Origin: Streptomyces coacervatus
GTDB lineage: Bacteria; Actinomycetota; Actinomycetes; Streptomycetales; Streptomycetaceae
NCBI RefSeq assembly: GCF_029223485.1
Contig: NZ_JARHTP010000008.1
Coordinates: 62,001 to 126,000, forward strand
Length of the DNA: 64,000 bases
Reading direction: 5' to 3'
Shown here: positions 9,298-18,082 of the stretch, in pieces
Position numbering within the stretch: position 1 is the first letter of the stretch
Layout of the letters: each line of letters begins with the position of its first letter
Notes under the pieces: model-generated
Told to the model about the DNA's origin: nothing
What the model saw: only the letters and a program-made list of their open reading frames with translations
Database searches by the model: none
Position numbers and translations under genes: made by a program

Positions 9298-10385
9298 TAC
9301 GTCTGCGCCAGTGCTTCCTCCGGCTCCCCGCTCCCCCGCGGCTCTGTCACCCGTACCTCCGGCACCTCCCGGTGTGCCGGGTCGGTGACCTCGCCCACCA
9401 GCAGCTCCAGTACGTCCTCCAGAGCCACCAAGCCCAGCACCTTGCCGGACGCGTCGGCCACCTGGGCCAGGTGCGTGGCGGCGCGGCGCATCACCGTCAG
9501 GGCGTCGTCCAGGGGGAGTTCCGAGCGCAGCGTCGTCATGGGGCGCCACAGGTGCTGCGGCACCGCCCGGTCCGAGTCCTCCAGGTCCAGTACGTCCTTC
9601 ACATGCAGGTAGCCCATGAAGGCGCCGTTCTCCGCCGCTATAGGGAAGCGGGAGTATCCGGTGCGGGCGGTGAGCTCGACGATCCGGCCCGGTGTGACCG
9701 ACGGGGGAACCGTCACCAGGGACTCGCGTCCCAGGAGCACGTCCGTCACCGGGCGGGAGCCCAGTTCCAGCGCGTCCTCAAGGCGTTCCTGCTCCTCGGG
9801 GTCGAGCAGGCCCGCCTGGCCGGAGTCCTCCACCAGGCGGTTGAGCTGCTCGCTGGTGAAGACCGCCTCGACCTCGTCCTTGGGTTCGACCCTGAAGAGG
9901 CGCAGGATGCCCTGGGCGACGGCGCCGAGGGCGACGGTGATCGGCTTGCAGACGCGGGCGAAGGCGACCAGGCCCGGGGCGAGCCACACGGCGGCCTTCT
10001 CCGGGGCCGCCATCGCCAGGTTCTTCGGGACCATCTCGCCGATGACGAGGTGGAAGAAGACGACGGCGGCGAGCGCGATGACGTAACCCAGCGGGTGGAT
10101 CATCCCGTCCGGGAGGTGGATCCACTCGAAGACCGGTTCCAGCAGGTGCGCGACGGTCGGTTCGGCGACCGCGCCCAGGGTCAGCGAGCAGACGGTGATG
10201 CCGAACTGGGCCGCGGCCATCATCTGCGGCAGCCGCTCCAGGCCGTAGAGAACCTGGCGGGCCCGGGCCGTGCCCAGGGGTTCGATCTGGCTGCGGCGTA
10301 CGGACACGAGCGCGAACTCGGCGCCGACGAAGAAGCCGTTGGCCAGCACGAGCAGGCCGGCGAACAGGAGTTGGAGCACGCTCAT
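9297..10385 (-). CDS. CorC/HlyC family (CNNM-like) membrane protein, copy 2
   Basis: 362-residue protein with an N-terminal DUF21/CNNM transmembrane domain (MSVLQLLFAGLLVLANGFFVGAEFALV, further helices to about residue 140), then a tandem CBS pair (about 190-310) and a C-terminal tail. Related proteins take part in Mg2+/Co2+ homeostasis, and the CBS pair usually binds adenosine nucleotides. Its ATG overlaps the stop of the larger paralogue by four bases (ATGA), showing translational coupling. It lacks the full CorC_HlyC C-terminal domain that the upstream copy has, so the two may form a heteromer. Confidence 0.9.
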   Translation of the reverse strand: MSVLQLLFAGLLVLANGFFVGAEFALVSVRRSQIEPLGTARARQVLYGLERLPQMMAAAQFGITVCSLTLGAVAEPTVAHLLEPVFEWIHLPDGMIHPLGYVIALAAVVFFHLVIGEMVPKNLAMAAPEKAAVWLAPGLVAFARVCKPITVALGAVAQGILRLFRVEPKDEVEAVFTSEQLNRLVEDSGQAGLLDPEEQERLEDALELGSRPVTDVLLGRESLVTVPPSVTPGRIVELTARTGYSRFPIAAENGAFMGYLHVKDVLDLEDSDRAVPQHLWRPMTTLRSELPLDDALTVMRRAATHLAQVADASGKVLGLVALEDVLELLVGEVTDPAHREVPEVRVTEPRGSGEPEEALAQT

Positions 10386-11707
10386 CGGGCGACCTCCACG
10401 ACCAGGCCGGTCCGCACCAGCCGGACCCGCTCGGCGCGGTAGTGGCCGACGCGGCGCACGGTCAGCCGCCAGCCGGGCAGTTCGGCCTTGTCGCCGACGG
10501 CCGGGATACGGCCGAGCCGGTCGGCGACCAGCCCGGCGACGGTCTCGTACGGCCCCTCGGGCACGTCGAGTCCTATGCGCTGCAGGATGTCGACGCGGCA
10601 GCTGCCGTCGGCGTCCCAGGCGGGCCTGCCGTCCTCCGGCGGGGCGGCGGCGAGTTCGGGCACGTCCTGGCCGTCGTGCTCGTCGCGGACCTCGCCGACG
10701 ATCTCCTCGACGATGTCCTCCAGGGTCACCACGCCCGCCGTGCCGCCGTATTCGTCGACGACTACGGCGATGGGCTGCTCGCTGCGCAGCTGGGCGAGGA
10801 GCGGCTGCACGGGCAGAGTCTCGGGGACCAGCAGCGCCGGGCGGGCGATGCGGCCGACGGGGGTGCGCAGGCGCTCGTGCACCGGGATGGCCAGGGCGTC
10901 CTTGAGGTGGACCATGCCGACGACCTCGTCGATCCGCTCCTTGTAGACGGGGAAGCGGGACAGGCCGGTGGCGCGGGTCAGGTTGACCACGTCCTCGGCG
11001 GTGGCCGACGACTGCAGTGCGCTCACCTTCACGCGCGGGGTCATGACGTGCTGCGCGGTGAGCTCGGCGAGCGACAGGGTGCGTACGAACAGGTCGGCGG
11101 TGTCCTGTTCCAGGGCGCCGGCCTGTGCAGAGTGTCGGGCCAGGGACACCAGTTCGCCGGGGGTGCGGGCGGAGGCCAGCTCCTCGGCGGGCTCGACGCC
11201 CAGGGCGCGGACGAGACGGTTGGCGACCGCGTTCAACGCGGCGATGACCGGGCGGAACAGACGGGCGAAGGCGTGCTGCGGGCCGGCCACGAAGCGGGCG
11301 ACCTGCATGGGCTTGGACACCGCCCAGTTCTTGGGCACCAGTTCGCCGATGACCATCTGCACGGCGGAGGCCAGCAGCATGCCGACGACCACCGCGACAC
11401 CGGAGGCGGCGCCTTCGGGGATGCCGATCGCGGTGAACGGGCCGTGCAGCAGCTGAGCGAGTGCGGGCTCGGCGAGCATGCCGACGACGAGGGACGTGAT
11501 GGTGATGCCGAGCTGGGTGCCGGAGAGCTGGAAGGACAGCTCCCTGAGCGACTCGGCGACCCTGCGGGCTCGCTTGTCGCCTTCGGCGGCGGCCTTCTCG
11601 GCTTCCGTCGACTCGACCGTGACGAGGCCGAACTCGGCGGCCACGAAGAAGCCGTTGGCCAGGATCAGCAGGAGGGCCGCTCCGAGGAGCAGCAGGGGGG
11701 TGGTCAT
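10382..11707 (-). CDS. CorC/HlyC family (CNNM-like) membrane protein, copy 1
   Basis: 441-residue paralogue of the next gene. It has a DUF21 transmembrane domain (residues 1-180, with NGFFVAAEFGLV and IGELVPKNWAV as in the family), two CBS motifs (about 210-330, including VVVDEYGGTAGVVTLEDIVEEIVGE split over the second CBS) and a full CorC_HlyC domain at the C-terminus. It probably acts in divalent cation transport or efflux at the cytoplasmic membrane. It is the first gene of a two-gene operon with a 4-bp overlap. The start ATG at 11707 precedes a canonical hydrophobic helix. Confidence 0.92.
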   Translation of the reverse strand: MTTPLLLLGAALLLILANGFFVAAEFGLVTVESTEAEKAAAEGDKRARRVAESLRELSFQLSGTQLGITITSLVVGMLAEPALAQLLHGPFTAIGIPEGAASGVAVVVGMLLASAVQMVIGELVPKNWAVSKPMQVARFVAGPQHAFARLFRPVIAALNAVANRLVRALGVEPAEELASARTPGELVSLARHSAQAGALEQDTADLFVRTLSLAELTAQHVMTPRVKVSALQSSATAEDVVNLTRATGLSRFPVYKERIDEVVGMVHLKDALAIPVHERLRTPVGRIARPALLVPETLPVQPLLAQLRSEQPIAVVVDEYGGTAGVVTLEDIVEEIVGEVRDEHDGQDVPELAAAPPEDGRPAWDADGSCRVDILQRIGLDVPEGPYETVAGLVADRLGRIPAVGDKAELPGWRLTVRRVGHYRAERVRLVRTGLVVEVAR

Positions 11708-11829
11708 GATGCCGCCGCCTCGGTATGTCGTGAGGGGGCGGCGCAGGTACTACAGGACGATCCGTCCATCGCTGGAGGGAGTCACTCCTCGGGTAGCAGG
11801 GGCCTCTGAAGACCGGCGGGAACATCAGC

Positions 11830-11858
11830 GGCGGAGGCGCAACGAAAACGCCTCCGCC
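11830..11858 (-). terminator. terminator of the rib-his operon
   Basis: GGCGGAGGCG (11830-11839) and CGCCTCCGCC (11849-11858) form a perfect 10-bp stem with a 9-nt loop, 26 bases past the stop of the PH-domain gene, the last gene of the operon. Confidence 0.75.
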
Positions 11859-11883
11859 AACAGATTAATCAAGACATGGGTAT

Positions 11884-12327
11884 TTACGGCAGATCCCTTG
11901 TCGAGCGGGCCTCGGCGAGCGCTCGCAGGGTGCGCGCGTCGGCGATGGCTCGCTCCTTGGCGATGCCCGGCTGGATGCCGAGCGCGGGCAGGCTGGTGCC
12001 GTCGCTGAGGTTGAGAAAGACCCAGGGGTCGCCGGGGCGCAGGTTCACATGGAGGATCTCGGCCCACTCCAGGTGTCGCCTGCTGGCGATGTTGACGACG
12101 GTGACGCCTGTTTCGTCGGCGACGACCTTCACCCGGGCGAGCATGGCCAGCACACCGAAGAGGATCGCTCCGGTGAAGACGAAGCTGAGCTTCTCGCCCG
12201 GGCTGAGCTGCTCCAGCAGGAACGCGACCGTCGTGATGACGACGAAGATCACGGCACCGGCGCCGAGCAGGACGGCCCGGGTGCGGCCCGGCCGGAAAGT
12301 GACGGGAAGAACGGGCAGATCGGACAT
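11884..12327 (-). CDS. PH-domain membrane protein of the rib-his operon
   Basis: 147-residue protein with two membrane helices (about residues 18-35 and 48-64) followed by a bacterial PH-like domain (VVNIASRRHLEWAEILHVNL, WVFLNLSDGTSLPALG). It starts 14 bases after hisG and is the last gene of the operon. The same type of protein follows ribH in mycobacteria (Rv1417, from memory), so the link to the riboflavin operon is conserved. The function is unknown. A flavin- or lumazine-related membrane role is only inferred from context. Confidence 0.85.
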   Translation of the reverse strand: MSDLPVLPVTFRPGRTRAVLLGAGAVIFVVITTVAFLLEQLSPGEKLSFVFTGAILFGVLAMLARVKVVADETGVTVVNIASRRHLEWAEILHVNLRPGDPWVFLNLSDGTSLPALGIQPGIAKERAIADARTLRALAEARSTRDLP

Positions 12328-12341
12328 CTCTCGGGCGCCCC

Positions 12342-13190
12342 TCAGAGACGGCAGGCGTGGATGGCCGTGGTCAGGATGGCCCGGGCGCCGATCGCGTAGA
12401 GGTCGTCCATGATCCGCTGGGCGTCCTTGGCGGGCACCATGGCGCGGACGGCGACCCAGCCCTCGTTGTGCAGCGGCGAGACGGTCGGACCCTCCAGGCC
12501 GGGGGTGATGGCGACGGCCTCTTCCAGGTGCTCGGCGCGGCAGTCGTAGTCCATCATCACGTACGTCCGGGCCACCAGGACGCCCTGCAGACGGCGCAGG
12601 AACTGCTGCACCTTGGGCTCCTCGCCGTTCGCGCCGGTACGGCGGATGACGACGGCCTCGGACTTCATGATCGGCTCACCGATGACCTCCAGGCCCGCGT
12701 TGCGCAGCGAGGTGCCGGTCTCGACGACGTCCGCGATGACCTCGGCGACGCCGAGTTCGATGGCGGTCTCGACGGCGCCGTCGAGGTGGACGACGGAGGC
12801 GTCGACGCCGTTGTCGGCGAGGTGCTTGGCGACGATGCCCTCGTAGGAGGTGGCGACCGTCATGCCGTTGAGGTCCTCGACGCCGTTCGCCGTGCCCGGC
12901 TTGGTGGCGTAGCGGAAGGTGGAGCGGGCGAAGCCGAGCGGGAGGATCTCCTCGGCGTTGGCGCCGGAGTCGATCAGCAGGTCGCGGCCGGTGATGCCGA
13001 TGTCGAGGCGGCCGGAGGAGACGTAGATCGCGATGTCGCGGGGGCGGAGGTAGAAGAACTCGACCTCGTTCGACGGGTCGACGATCCGCAGCTCCTTGGA
13101 CTCGCGGCGCTGCTGGTAGCCGGCCTCATGCAGCATCTCCGCCGCAGGGCCTGACAGGGAACCCTTGTTGGGGACGGCGATGCGCAGCAT
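12342..13190 (-). CDS. hisG: ATP phosphoribosyltransferase HisG
   Basis: Catalyses the first and committed step of histidine synthesis: ATP plus PRPP gives phosphoribosyl-ATP. At 282 residues it is the long form (HisG_L), with a C-terminal ACT-like regulatory domain (about residues 210-282, GLEGPTVSPL) that normally binds histidine for feedback inhibition. The N-terminus MLRIAVPNKGSLSGPA and the PRPP loop region (EVIADVVETGTSLRNAGL) are typical. It follows hisE by 51 bases in an operon driven from the riboflavin genes. Confidence 0.97.
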   Translation of the reverse strand: MLRIAVPNKGSLSGPAAEMLHEAGYQQRRESKELRIVDPSNEVEFFYLRPRDIAIYVSSGRLDIGITGRDLLIDSGANAEEILPLGFARSTFRYATKPGTANGVEDLNGMTVATSYEGIVAKHLADNGVDASVVHLDGAVETAIELGVAEVIADVVETGTSLRNAGLEVIGEPIMKSEAVVIRRTGANGEEPKVQQFLRRLQGVLVARTYVMMDYDCRAEHLEEAVAITPGLEGPTVSPLHNEGWVAVRAMVPAKDAQRIMDDLYAIGARAILTTAIHACRL

Positions 13191-13241
13191 GAGGTCGGCT
13201 TCCTTTGTTCGTTCCGTACGGGGATGTGTGCGGGGTGCGGC

Positions 13242-13514
13242 TCAGAGGTGGGCGTAGACGTCGTCCAGGGAGATGCCGCGAGCGACCATCATCACCTGGA
13301 CGTGGTACAGCAGCTGGGAGATCTCCTCGGCGGCCGCTTCCTTGCCCTCGTACTCGGCGGCCATCCAGACCTCGGCGGCCTCTTCGACGACCTTCTTGCC
13401 GATGGCATGGACGCCCTTGCCGACCAGTTCTGCGGTGCGGGAAGTGGCGGGGTCGCCGTGGGCGGCCTTGTGCTGGAGCTCGGTGAAGAGCTCCTCGAAC
13501 GTCTTATTGGACAT
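13242..13514 (-). CDS. hisE: phosphoribosyl-ATP pyrophosphohydrolase HisE
   Basis: 90-residue MazG-like all-helical enzyme that hydrolyses phosphoribosyl-ATP to phosphoribosyl-AMP, the second step of histidine synthesis. The metal-binding helices are seen in KKVVEEAAEVWMAAE and EISQLLYHVQVMM. It is a stand-alone HisE (no HisI fusion), as usual in actinobacteria. It lies 34 bases after ribH and 51 bases before hisG, so the first two histidine enzymes travel with riboflavin synthesis. Confidence 0.96.
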   Translation of the reverse strand: MSNKTFEELFTELQHKAAHGDPATSRTAELVGKGVHAIGKKVVEEAAEVWMAAEYEGKEAAAEEISQLLYHVQVMMVARGISLDDVYAHL

Positions 13515-13548
13515 GGTGACGCTCAGCCTATGCCAAACCCCGCATACG

Positions 13549-14034
13549 TCAGCGCCACGGTTCAGATACTGAGCGGAGGGTCGCGGCGGTGGCCACCGCC
13601 GCGGTCACCGCCTCGTGTCCCTTGTCCTCGTTGGAGCCCTCGATACCGGCCCGGTCCAGGGCCTGCTCCTCGGTGTCGCAGGTCAGTACGCCGAAGCCGA
13701 CGGGGACGCCGGTCTCGACGGAGACCTGGGTGAGGCCCTGGGTGACGCCCTGGCAGACGTATTCGAAGTGGGGGGTGCCGCCGCGGATGACGACGCCGAG
13801 GGCGACGATCGCGTCGTAGCCGCGGCCCGCGAGGACCTTGGCGACGACCGGGAGTTCCCAGCTGCCGGGGACCCTCAGCAGGGTCGGCTCGTCGATGCCG
13901 AGGTCGTGCAGGGCGCGCAGGGCGCCGTCCACCAGGCCGTCCATCACCTTTTCGTGCCACTGCGCCGCGATGACGGCGACCCGCAGGTCTCCGACGTTGC
14001 GTACGGACAGTTCCGGTGCGCCCTTGCCGCTCAC
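13549..14034 (-). CDS. ribH: 6,7-dimethyl-8-ribityllumazine synthase
   Basis: 161-residue enzyme that condenses 5-amino-6-ribitylaminouracil with 3,4-dihydroxy-2-butanone 4-phosphate to form lumazine, the direct precursor of riboflavin. Substrate-binding segments include VIAAQWHEKVMDGL, RVPGSWELPV and the GVVIRGGTPHFEYV loop with the catalytic His. The GTG at 14034 is chosen because AGGAG lies nine bases upstream; an in-frame upstream codon at 14067 has no such site. Part of the rib operon. Confidence 0.96.
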   Translation of the reverse strand: MSGKGAPELSVRNVGDLRVAVIAAQWHEKVMDGLVDGALRALHDLGIDEPTLLRVPGSWELPVVAKVLAGRGYDAIVALGVVIRGGTPHFEYVCQGVTQGLTQVSVETGVPVGFGVLTCDTEEQALDRAGIEGSNEDKGHEAVTAAVATAATLRSVSEPWR

Positions 14035-14067
14035 GTTCTCTTGTCTCCTAGGGGTGCAATTACGCAA

Positions 14068-15357
14068 TTACTGGTTGCTGCAGGTGGACACGGGGGCCGT
14101 GTCCAGCCAGGGCAGGTCGTGGCCCATCCGGTCCCGCTTGGTGCGCAGGTACCGGAGGTTGTGCTCGCCCGCCTGTACGGGCATCGGCTCACGGCCGGTG
14201 ACCTTGAGCCCGTGGCGGACGAGCGCGTCGGTCTTGTCGGGGTTGTTGGTCATCAGGCGCACGCTGAGCACGCCGAGATCCTCCAGGATCTGGGCCCCTG
14301 CGCCGTAGTCCCGGGCGTCGGCGGGCAGGCCGAGTTCCAGGTTGGCGTCGAGCGTGTCGCGGCCGCGCTCCTGGAGCTCGTAGGCGCGCAGCTTGGACAG
14401 CAGGCCGATGCCGCGTCCCTCGTGACCGCGCAGATAGACCACCACTCCCCTGCCCTCGGCCTGGATACGCTCCAGGGAGGCATCGAGCTGGGGGCCGCAG
14501 TCGCAGCGCAGGGAGGCGAAGATGTCGCCGGTCAGGCACTCGGAGTGGACGCGGACCAGGACGTCCTCGCCGTCGCCGATCTCGCCGTGGACGAGGGCGA
14601 CGTGCTCGACGCCGTCGACGGTGGAGCGGTAGCCGTAGGCCGTGAACTCGCCGTGGGCGGTGGGCAGTTGGGTCTCGGCCTCGCGGCGGACGGTGGGCTC
14701 GCTGGTCTGCCGGTAGGCGATCAGGTCCTCGATGGAGATGATCGTCAGGCCGTGCTTGCGGGCGAAGGGGATCAGCTCGGGCAGGCGCAGCATACGGCCG
14801 TCCTCACCGGCGATCTCGACGATCGCGCCGGCCGGGCGCAGGCCCGCGAGACGGGCGAGGTCGACGGCCGCCTCGGTGTGGCCGTTGCGCACGAGCACAC
14901 CGCCGGACCTGGCGCGCAGCGGGAAGATGTGCCCGGGGCGGACGAAGTCGTCGGCCTGGGCGGTGCCGCTCGCCAGCAGCTGAAGCGTGGTGGCACGGTC
15001 CGAGGCCGAGATACCGGTGCTCACACCGTGAGCTGCCGATGCGTCCACGGAGACCGTGAACGCGGTTTTCATCGACTCGGTGTTGTCCTCGACCATCTGC
15101 GGGAGCTTCAGCCGCTCCAGCTCGTCGGCCTCCATGGGTGCGCAGATCAGGCCGCGGCACTCGCTCATCATGAAGGCGACGATCTCGGGGGTGGCCTTCT
15201 CGGCGGCGATGACGAGGTCGCCCTCGTTCTCGCGGTCCTCGTCGTCGACGACGACGATCGGGCGGCCGGCCGCGATGTCGGCGATGGCCTGCTCGACCGG
15301 GTCGAGCGACCAGTCCTCGATGCCGTCCGTGCTGTAGAGAATCGGTACCGCGGTCAT
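14068..15357 (-). CDS. ribBA: bifunctional DHBP synthase / GTP cyclohydrolase II
   Basis: 429-residue fusion. The N-terminal RibB half (residues 1-210) makes 3,4-dihydroxy-2-butanone 4-phosphate from ribulose 5-phosphate and carries VVDDEDRENEGDLV with the metal-binding acidic residues. The C-terminal RibA half opens GTP and carries the zinc ligands in HSECLTGD and LRCDCG, plus the LRGHEGRGIGL loop. It supplies both branches of riboflavin synthesis. The start overlaps the stop of ribM by four bases (ATGA), indicating translational coupling. The length is normal for RibBA. Confidence 0.97.
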   Translation of the reverse strand: MTAVPILYSTDGIEDWSLDPVEQAIADIAAGRPIVVVDDEDRENEGDLVIAAEKATPEIVAFMMSECRGLICAPMEADELERLKLPQMVEDNTESMKTAFTVSVDASAAHGVSTGISASDRATTLQLLASGTAQADDFVRPGHIFPLRARSGGVLVRNGHTEAAVDLARLAGLRPAGAIVEIAGEDGRMLRLPELIPFARKHGLTIISIEDLIAYRQTSEPTVRREAETQLPTAHGEFTAYGYRSTVDGVEHVALVHGEIGDGEDVLVRVHSECLTGDIFASLRCDCGPQLDASLERIQAEGRGVVVYLRGHEGRGIGLLSKLRAYELQERGRDTLDANLELGLPADARDYGAGAQILEDLGVLSVRLMTNNPDKTDALVRHGLKVTGREPMPVQAGEHNLRYLRTKRDRMGHDLPWLDTAPVSTCSNQ

Positions 15358-15995
15358 GCCGGCGCTCCTTCCAGGACGGGCTGCGGCGTCCTGCGGGCGC
15401 GCAGCCACCAGTCGCGCATGCCCCACAGGACGAGTGCGCCGTAGATGACGTAGACGAAGCCGGAGAAGGCGTAGCCGTTGGCGAAGTTGAGGGGGACGCC
15501 GACCAGGTCGACGAGGAGCCAGGCGATCCAGAACTCGGTCATGCCGCGCGCCTGTGCGTACATGGCGACGACGGTGCCGACGAAGATGTAGGCGTCCGGC
15601 CAGGGGTCCCAGGACAGGGACGGGTAGGCCTTGAAGAGGAGGGCGACCGCGACCGTGCCGACAGCGGCGGCGGCGATCATCGCGCCGCGCTCGCGCCAGG
15701 TGGCGAACCGCGGGGCGATGTGGCCGTCCTCCGCCTTGCCCTTGTTGCGGTTCCACTGCCACCAGCCGTACAGGGCGACGACCATGACGACGACCTGCTT
15801 GCCGGCGCTGCCGGCGAGGTGGCCGTAGAAGGCGATGAACAGGACGAGGCCGGAGAGGAACTGCACCGGCCAGGTCAGCAGGGAGCGGCGCCAGCCGAGG
15901 GCGAGGGTGATCAGGCCGAGTATGTTGCCGATCATGTCCGACCAGATGATGCGCTGGTCGAGGAGGGTGAAGGCCTCCGAGTTCAGCCAGTTCAC
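15354..15995 (-). CDS. ribM: RibM, PnuC-family riboflavin transporter
   Basis: 213-residue membrane protein with about seven helices, a member of the PnuC family. Its place in an FMN-riboswitch operon between ribE and ribBA matches RibM of Streptomyces davawensis, which moves riboflavin and roseoflavin across the membrane. A nicotinamide riboside role, as in true PnuC, is less likely here. The GTG start at 15995 overlaps the ribE stop (GTGA), so translation is coupled. The WxxWxx-type aromatic residues (YGWWQWNRN) resemble the PnuC substrate path. Confidence 0.88.
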   Translation of the reverse strand: MNWLNSEAFTLLDQRIIWSDMIGNILGLITLALGWRRSLLTWPVQFLSGLVLFIAFYGHLAGSAGKQVVVMVVALYGWWQWNRNKGKAEDGHIAPRFATWRERGAMIAAAAVGTVAVALLFKAYPSLSWDPWPDAYIFVGTVVAMYAQARGMTEFWIAWLLVDLVGVPLNFANGYAFSGFVYVIYGALVLWGMRDWWLRARRTPQPVLEGAPA

Positions 15996-16597
15996 CGGTC
16001 CGCCCCCTGACCGGCCCCGAGCAGCCGCTCGACGTACTTGGCGACGACGTCGACCTCTAGGTTGACCGGGTCGCCGGGCTGCTTGAGGCCGAGCGTGGTC
16101 AGGTCGAGGGTGGTGGGGATGAGGCTGACGGTGAAGTAGTCCGGGCCGGCGTCGACCACGGTGAGGCTGATGCCGTCGACCGTGATGGAGCCCTTCTCCA
16201 CGACGTAGCGGCTCAGGTCCGCGGGGAGGGAGATCTTCACGATCTCCCAGTGCTCGGAGGGCTTGCGCTCCAGGACTTCGCCCGTGCCGTCGACATGGCC
16301 CTGGACGATGTGGCCGCCGAGGCGGGCGCCCACAGCCATGGGGCGTTCGAGGTTGACGCGGGAGCCGACGGCGAGGGCGCCGAGGCTGGAGCGTTCGAGG
16401 GTCTCCGCCATGACGTCGGCGGTGAACTCGTCGCCTTCGTGGTCGACGACGGTCAGACAGACCCCGTTCACGGCGATGGAGTCGCCGTGCTTTGCGCCGT
16501 CGGTGACGACGGGGCCGCGCAGCCTGAAGCGGGAGGCATCGCCGAGGTTTTCGACGGCCGTGATCTCGCCCAGCTCTTCGACGATTCCGGTGAACAC
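15992..16597 (-). CDS. ribE: riboflavin synthase alpha chain
   Basis: 201-residue enzyme that dismutates two lumazine molecules to riboflavin plus the pyrimidine that is recycled. Two lumazine-binding repeats are visible: MFTGIVEELG with SIAVNGVCLTV in the first and GHIVQGHVDGTG with ITVDGISLTV in the second. The GTG start at 16597 follows a strong AGGAGG site at about 16606-16611. It is the first gene of the operon and directly downstream of the FMN riboswitch. Gene naming varies (ribC or ribE). Confidence 0.96.
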   Translation of the reverse strand: MFTGIVEELGEITAVENLGDASRFRLRGPVVTDGAKHGDSIAVNGVCLTVVDHEGDEFTADVMAETLERSSLGALAVGSRVNLERPMAVGARLGGHIVQGHVDGTGEVLERKPSEHWEIVKISLPADLSRYVVEKGSITVDGISLTVVDAGPDYFTVSLIPTTLDLTTLGLKQPGDPVNLEVDVVAKYVERLLGAGQGADR

Positions 16598-16745
16598 TTC
16601 CCGGGTCCTCCTGCCTCTTCGGGCACGGACTCCGGGGCCTGTCGATGACGACAGAATGTACGAGCGAGGACACCGGGGGCGACGCCGGACGCATTCGTCC
16701 CACAGGACGAGCGGATACGGCGGCGCGCACGAATGCCCGCCCGCC

Positions 16746-16872
16746 GCGCACTGCCTCCCATCCGGACTTTAACCGTCGGTCCAGGAATTTCACCTGGTCA
16801 ACCGGCCGCTGGAAGCGGTCGGGTCGCGGACTGTAACCGCCGGTTCGGACTTTCACCGACCCCGGAGTGCGC
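16746..16872 (-). promoter_or_regulatory. FMN riboswitch (RFN element)
   Basis: Minus-strand leader carrying the conserved RFN blocks in order: GGGGTCGGTGAAAGTCCG, AACCGGCGGTTACAGTCC, CGCGACCC, GTTGACCAGGTGAAATTC, CGACGGTTAAAGTCCGGATG and GGAGGCAGTG. The P1 helix is closed by GCGCACT (16872-16866) with AGTGCGC (16752-16746). FMN binding should reduce expression of ribE, ribM, ribBA and the genes after them. No clear terminator lies between the aptamer and ribE, so control by access to the ribosome site is likely. The rest of the 508-bp region between ribE and the sigma gene holds only the leader tail and divergent promoters that I cannot place. Confidence 0.95.
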
Positions 16873-17105
16873 TGCTTCTGGTACAGGGCCAGTGTGCCAC
16901 GCCTGATCGAGGTCCAGACGGGCGAGCGGTGTGGGGTGGCTCACAGGGGCCGTCAATGGACTTCTCAACCAGGCCCACTTGCTGGACCCTTTGGTCTAGT
17001 CCTTTCGGGATCTTCATGGACCGGCCCGGCGGTGGTGACGACGGCCCTTGCCCGCCGCCGGGCCCCTCAACTCCCCTGTCTGCAGGCTCTGGCAGGGTGG
17101 TGTGC

Positions 17106-17993
17106 ATGAGCAGCGCGATCGCCGACGAGTTCGAGACGCACCGCCCGCGGCTGTTCGGCCTCGCCTACCGCATGCTGGGCTCGGCCGACGAGGCGGAGGA
17201 CGCGGTGCAGGACGCCTATCTGCGCTTCAGCGGGGCCGACCGCACGGGCATCGAGTACCCGGCGGCCTGGCTGGCCAAGGTGGTCACCAACCTCTGCCTG
17301 ACCCGTCTCACCTCGGCGCGGGCGCGGCGCGAACAGTACGTCGGGACCTGGCTGCCGGAGCCCGTGGTCACCTCGGACGGCACGCTCGGCCCGCTGGAGT
17401 CGGCCGAGCAGCGCGATGCCGTGTCGATGGCGATGCTGGTCCTGCTGGAGCGGCTCAGCCCGACCGAGCGGGCGGTGTACGTGCTGCGGGAGGCGTTCGG
17501 GTACGGACACCGTGAGATCGCCGCCGTACTGGACCTGACCGAGGCCAACTGCCGTCAGCTGTACCGGCGGGCGGTGCAGCGGGTGGGCGAGGACCGGTCC
17601 CGTTTCGAGCCGGCGCCCGAACGGCAGGAGGAGCTCGTCGCGTCGTTCCTCACGGCGGCCCGGGACGGTGATCTGGCCGCCCTGGAGAAGTTGCTGACGG
17701 CGGATGTGGTCTGGTCGAGCGACGGCGGCGGCCAGGTCAGCGCCGCCCGGCGGCCGGTCGTGGGGCTGGACAAGGTGGCGCGGCTCGCGGTGGGCGGCGC
17801 CGAGCGCTTCGCGGCCGGCCTGCACTTCACGGCGGCCGAGGTCAACGGCGAGACCGGGCTGGCCGCGTGGGCGGGCGACGCACTGGCCGGCATGGTCGCA
17901 TTCGAGGTGCGGGACGGTCGGATCTCGCATGTACGGATCGTGCTGAACCCGGACAAGCTGGGGTTCGTACGCCGTCAGCTCGCACCGTCGTAG
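17106..17993 (+). CDS. ECF41-type RNA polymerase sigma factor with C-terminal SnoaL-like domain
   Basis: 295-residue extracytoplasmic function sigma factor. Region 2 lies at about residues 10-75, region 4 at about 105-165 with the HTH (GHREIAAVLDLTEANCRQLYRRA), and a C-terminal NTF2/SnoaL-like extension at 170-290. The ECF41 marks are present: WLPEP in the linker (82-86), DGGGQV (206-211) and NPDKL (281-285). In this group the fused domain replaces a separate anti-sigma factor and both inhibits and assists activity. The ATG at 17106 is chosen because it begins directly before region 2; the open frame upstream is non-coding. It is followed by an oxidoreductase/epimerase gene, the expected ECF41 partner. 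Confidence 0.93.
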   Translation: MSSAIADEFETHRPRLFGLAYRMLGSADEAEDAVQDAYLRFSGADRTGIEYPAAWLAKVVTNLCLTRLTSARARREQYVGTWLPEPVVTSDGTLGPLESAEQRDAVSMAMLVLLERLSPTERAVYVLREAFGYGHREIAAVLDLTEANCRQLYRRAVQRVGEDRSRFEPAPERQEELVASFLTAARDGDLAALEKLLTADVVWSSDGGGQVSAARRPVVGLDKVARLAVGGAERFAAGLHFTAAEVNGETGLAAWAGDALAGMVAFEVRDGRISHVRIVLNPDKLGFVRRQLAPS

Positions 17994-17998
17994 TGGCA

Positions 17999-18025
17999 TG
18001 TCACATTCCACCCGGCTGCCCGGTC
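17999..18025 (+). promoter_or_regulatory. probable ECF41 target promoter
   Basis: TGTCACA at 17999-18005 exactly matches the -35 motif described for ECF41 sigma factors. After 16 bases comes GGTC (18022-18025), one mismatch from the CGTC -10 motif. It begins six bases after the sigma gene stop and lies 58 bases before the start of the epimerase gene, so the sigma factor probably drives its neighbour. Confidence 0.65.
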
Positions 18026-18082
18026 TCAGCTGACGTAGGGCGCTCCACCCGGAGCGCCCGGCGTCCGAAGGGGCTGACAAGC

